Shown: positions 7,680 through 10,190 of the stretch, in pieces | How the letters are laid out: each line of letters begins with the position of its first letter | How positions within the stretch are numbered: position 1 is the first letter of the stretch | From: Xylaria sp. FL1777 | Lineage: Eukaryota > Ascomycota > Sordariomycetes > Xylariales > Xylariaceae | Direction: 5' to 3' | DNA length: 10,190 bases | NCBI GenBank assembly: GCA_022578965.1 | Contig: MU401088.1 | Location: 1-10,190 of the forward strand | Program-made: the position numbers and the translations under genes | The notes under the pieces: generated by a model | Databases searched by the model: none | Told to the model about the DNA's origin: nothing | The model's input: the letters and a program-made list of their open reading frames with translations, nothing else

Positions 7680-8790
7680 TAGTTTTAATAAAAAAATATA
7701 AAAAATAAAGTAAATTTGCATGTTTTTTAATAATAATAGTTTATAGTTAATAAATAAAATAACTTCTTTAATTTTAAAAAAGCCAAATTTTTTAAATTTT
7801 AATTTATTGCTTAATTATTTTGTTTTAATTTAAAAAATATTAATATTTGCATTTTATTTTTGTTATAGCAAATAAACTTTGCTTTTTTTTTTAAAAGTTA
7901 GTTCTTTAGTTTGTTTTTTGTTATAATATATTAATATCTATTGTTATAAAAATTAAAAGCGTAGTTATAGTTTAGCTTGTAGCGTTTTAATTTTTATTGT
8001 AATAATTTTTGCTTAAAATATTATAGTTAAAATAATAAATGCTTTTATTAATGTTTTTTTTTGTTTTTTAATAATTGCTTGCTATTTATAAATAACTTTA
8101 TACAAAAATATATTTATGTTTTTATTTATTAATATGTTATATAAGATTTATATTATTAATAATAGTTTTATTTAATTATTTTATTAGTAATTAATATAAT
8201 TTTATAAATATTGTTTTAATATTTAGTTTAGTTTTTTTATTTGTTTATTTGTTTATAAATAATAAGCAATTAAAAATTTTAGTTTAATATTAATAAATTT
8301 AAAAAAGCTAGTTTTAAACTTAAAAGTAAATAATTTATTTTAGTTTAAAATAATTTTTTTTAATAGCTTATACTTATTTAAATATTAGCATATAAAGGCA
8401 TATATAAGTTGTTTAGCTATTATATTTTTTTTAAATAATAAAAAGTAAGCATATTTAGTAAGTTTATTAATAATAACTTATATTTTATTATATTATATTT
8501 TTATAATTAAATTAATTAATAAAAATAATACTATAATAAAATTTTAAATAATAATATACTATGCTTATTTAAGTATTTATATAAGTTATAGTAGTTTATA
8601 AAGCTTATATTAAGCTGCTTTAGCTTTATTATAAATATTACATTTTTTTATAATAAATTTAACTATATTTTATAGTTTTAAAAAATTATATTTTTTTTAT
8701 AATTATTAAACTATTTTTATTGCTTTTTAGTATTTATGTAATAAATGTTTATAAAATTTTTTAATAAACTTGTTTTATAAAAATTTTAGT
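7680..8790 (-). pseudogene. Integrase remnant of pol 2
   Basis: The zinc-binding region keeps His at 8745-8747 and 8736-8738 and Cys at 8640-8642; the last Cys is now Tyr (8631-8633). A KAKAAQYKLYKLLQ-like block (about 8590-8626) matches the R.RH.PYG.LQP linker. The core reads NKLTKYAYFLLFK at about 8427-8467, matching VDRLTKYAYFLPFK, then NKLFTFKFKTSFFKFI at about 8286-8340 and AYYL..TNKQIKKLN at about 8226-8270, matching AYHPQTDGQTERLN. The second catalytic Asp (8343-8345) is Asn and the catalytic Glu (8235-8237) is Lys. The GPF/Y-type C-terminal module reads KFGFFKIKEVI (about 7760-7793) and KNMQIYFIFYIFLL (about 7686-7728). Confidence 0.9.
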
Positions 8791-8999
8791 AAGTAAACTT
8801 TATATTTATATATTAGCTTATTATTTTTTAATTTTTTGTGTTTTTATAGTTATGCTAACTTTTTTAAGTTATAAGCTTATTATAGCTATATATTTATAAA
8901 GTTCTTAAGTATAACTTTAATTTTTAAGCTTTTATTTTTTTAAAAATGTAATACTTAAATGTTTTTTTTTAAAACTTTAAATCTTTTTTAACTTTATTA

Positions 9000-9400
9000 A
9001 TTAAGTATATTTGCTTAAATGTTTTTTTTTTTTTTAATATAGCATATTTTAAAGTTAAACTTAAAAAAAAAAACTATTTAATTTTTATGTTGTTTAGTAA
9101 TTTTTTGTATAATTATAAATTTTATTAAGTTTTAATAATTTAAATAAATTTTAATTAGCTTTATAGTTTTTATAAAAAACAATTTTTATTTTTTAAGTGC
9201 TATAATAATTATAAGCAGTTCTTTATTATATATAAAGTATTATAATGCTATATTTTATAGTGCTTTAAAGTAATAAGCTACTAAATGCTATTTTTTATTA
9301 TTTTTTAGTTGTTTTAAAACTTCTGCAATTATATTATTTAAAGCATTTATTTTTAGCTTTTTTTTTTTTTATAAATTAAGTAATTTAACTACAAAATCAA
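9000..9400 (-). pseudogene. RNase H remnant of pol 2
   Basis: KLKINALNNIIAEVLKQL at about 9305-9359 matches the LETDASD.AI..VL.Q block, with catalytic Asp at 9345-9347 now Asn. HLVAYYFKAL (about 9259-9290) matches HPVAYYSKAL. YNKELL (about 9213-9232) matches the DKELLAI block and keeps its Glu codon at 9219-9221. The domain closes at about 9003-9060 with FNFKICYIK and ANILN, matching FDFEI.Y..GKEN..ADALSR. Spacing is that of an intact domain. Confidence 0.85.
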
Positions 9401-9890
9401 AAATAACTTTTAGTTTTAGTTTTTTAAAAGCTTTTTAAGCTTTTTTTTAAATTAAAAAAGATTTTTTTTTGTATTTTTTTCTTATATACTTTATAAAGTA
9501 AAATGCTATTTTTTTAAAATCTTAAATTAATATTTAAACATAGTTTAAAAATCTTAATGCTTATTATATATTTATAATAATAGCTAAGTTAAATATTTTT
9601 TAGTTTTATATTATATTAATTTTTAACTATTAAATTTATATTTATTTTAAAGTAATTATAAATCTTAAAAAGTTAATTTTTTATATATGCTATATATATT
9701 TTTTTATGTTAAGTTATAATTTTGCTTATTTAAGTGTTTTTAATACTTAAGTTATATATTTTTTATGTTTTTTTAGTGTTTTAAAATAAATCAAGATATT
9801 ATTTAAGTAAATAAACATAAATTTATTTAAAAACTTCTGTAAAATTATTATTATTATATATTAAAAGTGTTACAAGAGGTATAAAGCATT
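9400..9890 (-). pseudogene. Reverse transcriptase remnant (C-terminal half) of pol 2
   Basis: The catalytic loop at about 9780-9830 reads KFMFIYLNNILIYF, matching FVFIYLDDILIYS. Both Asp of YLDD (9798-9803) are now Asn. Next come TLKKHKKYI (about 9750-9779), KTLK, a block matching KCEFHV..V.FLGFIIS (about 9655-9690), and DFKKIA (about 9505-9522), matching the FSKIA block. The connection to RNase H reads KSFLI, then KKA and KAFKKLK at about 9425-9465, matching PFIWTEE.Q.AFE.LK. Upstream of 9850 the match fades and the GLTNAPATFQ block is only doubtfully present. Confidence 0.85.
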
Positions 9891-10190
9891 AAAGGTTAAG
9901 TACAATAGTTAATATATCTTTAGTTTTATAATAAGTATTTAACAAAACTAAAGCTTAAAAAAAGAAAAAAACTCCCATAAAATAAATATAAAAAGAATAT
10001 CTTATATATATATGTAACTTATAACATGTACTAAAGTACTTAAATAGCCTAGTTATAATAACTATTCCCTTTTTTCTAATTAGGTTATTTTTAATTTATA
10101 TATAAGTAAAATTAATTAAAATAATTAATCTTAAATATAAGTAGTAAAATAAAGTAGTATAAAGTAATTAAGCATAAATATAATATATTA
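9890..10190. other. AT-rich sequence of different C context, no gene seen
   Basis: The RT reading of pol 2 fades out just before this segment. C here lies mostly outside GpC (ACTCCC at 9971-9976, GTACTAAAGTAC at 10028-10039, TTCCC at 10065-10069), unlike the preceding 9 kb. No reading frame resembled the missing N-terminal RT blocks. It may be older flanking DNA or another repeat. Confidence 0.4.

Larger units (their letters stand above)
7420..9890 (-). pseudogene. Chromovirus (Ty3/gypsy) pol remnant 2: RT, RNase H, integrase, chromodomain
   Basis: A single minus-strand frame (forward triplets at multiples of 3) carries gypsy pol blocks in canonical order for about 2.4 kb, from the RT catalytic loop at 9798-9809 to a C-terminal chromodomain at about 7450-7620. 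The order RT, RNase H, integrase, chromodomain defines chromoviruses, common in fungal genomes. No net frameshift was needed. Stops number about 10% of codons and nearly all are TAA/TAG where Trp, Gln or Arg is expected. Pro is read as Leu, Gly as Lys/Ser/Asn, Asp as Asn, Glu as Lys; Ala is mostly kept. The RT N-terminal half, protease and gag are not found beyond about 9890, so the copy is 5'-truncated. The 3' LTR was not identified. Confidence 0.9.

Noticed and set aside
1..10190. Mitochondrial or plasmid origin because of extreme AT content
   Set aside because: No rRNA, tRNA or respiratory gene is visible. The window instead holds nuclear-type gypsy elements, and transitions between repeat copies explain the composition.
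9890..10190. Continuation of the chromovirus RT N-terminal half and protease
   Set aside because: No block matching the catalytic first Asp region or the substrate-binding motifs could be read in any minus-strand frame.

Overview
This window looks like a transposon graveyard in the nucleus of a filamentous ascomycete (Pezizomycotina). It is extremely AT-rich, contains no intact gene, and is full of TpA and in-frame TAA/TAG. Repeat copies differ almost only by C-to-T and G-to-A changes. That is the pattern left by repeat-induced point mutation (RIP) or a related deamination process. The fungal assignment is inferred from this pattern and from the element families. No species can be named.

Layout, left to right. 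1-707: antisense-looking coding remnant, unassigned. 708-1202: repeat copy A, with four 26-bp tandem units. 1203 to about 3980: minus-strand pol of one Ty3/gypsy-like retrotransposon (protease, reverse transcriptase, RNase H, linker) that stops at copy A before any integrase. About 3980-6010: the stretch upstream of that pol, where gag would be expected, too decayed to assign. 6016-6793: a compact inverted-repeat element with roughly 280-bp arms (B and C), each arm carrying the same 26-bp array, and a possible 5-bp target duplication. Its core plus right arm is a direct repeat of copy A. 6794-7420: low-complexity DNA, strand of coding uncertain. About 7420-9890: minus-strand pol of a second, different Ty3/gypsy element, a chromovirus, with reverse transcriptase, RNase H, integrase and C-terminal chromodomain readable in one frame for more than 2 kb. 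About 9890-10190: AT-rich sequence of different C context, unassigned.

Both pol remnants run in the same direction. They are dead: catalytic Asp codons have become Asn, Trp codons have become stops, Pro has become Leu, and Gly and Arg are mostly gone. Alanine codons survive well. This fits the most notable feature of the window: C that follows G (GpC) is largely spared while C in other contexts has been converted. The alignment of the three repeat copies shows it directly.
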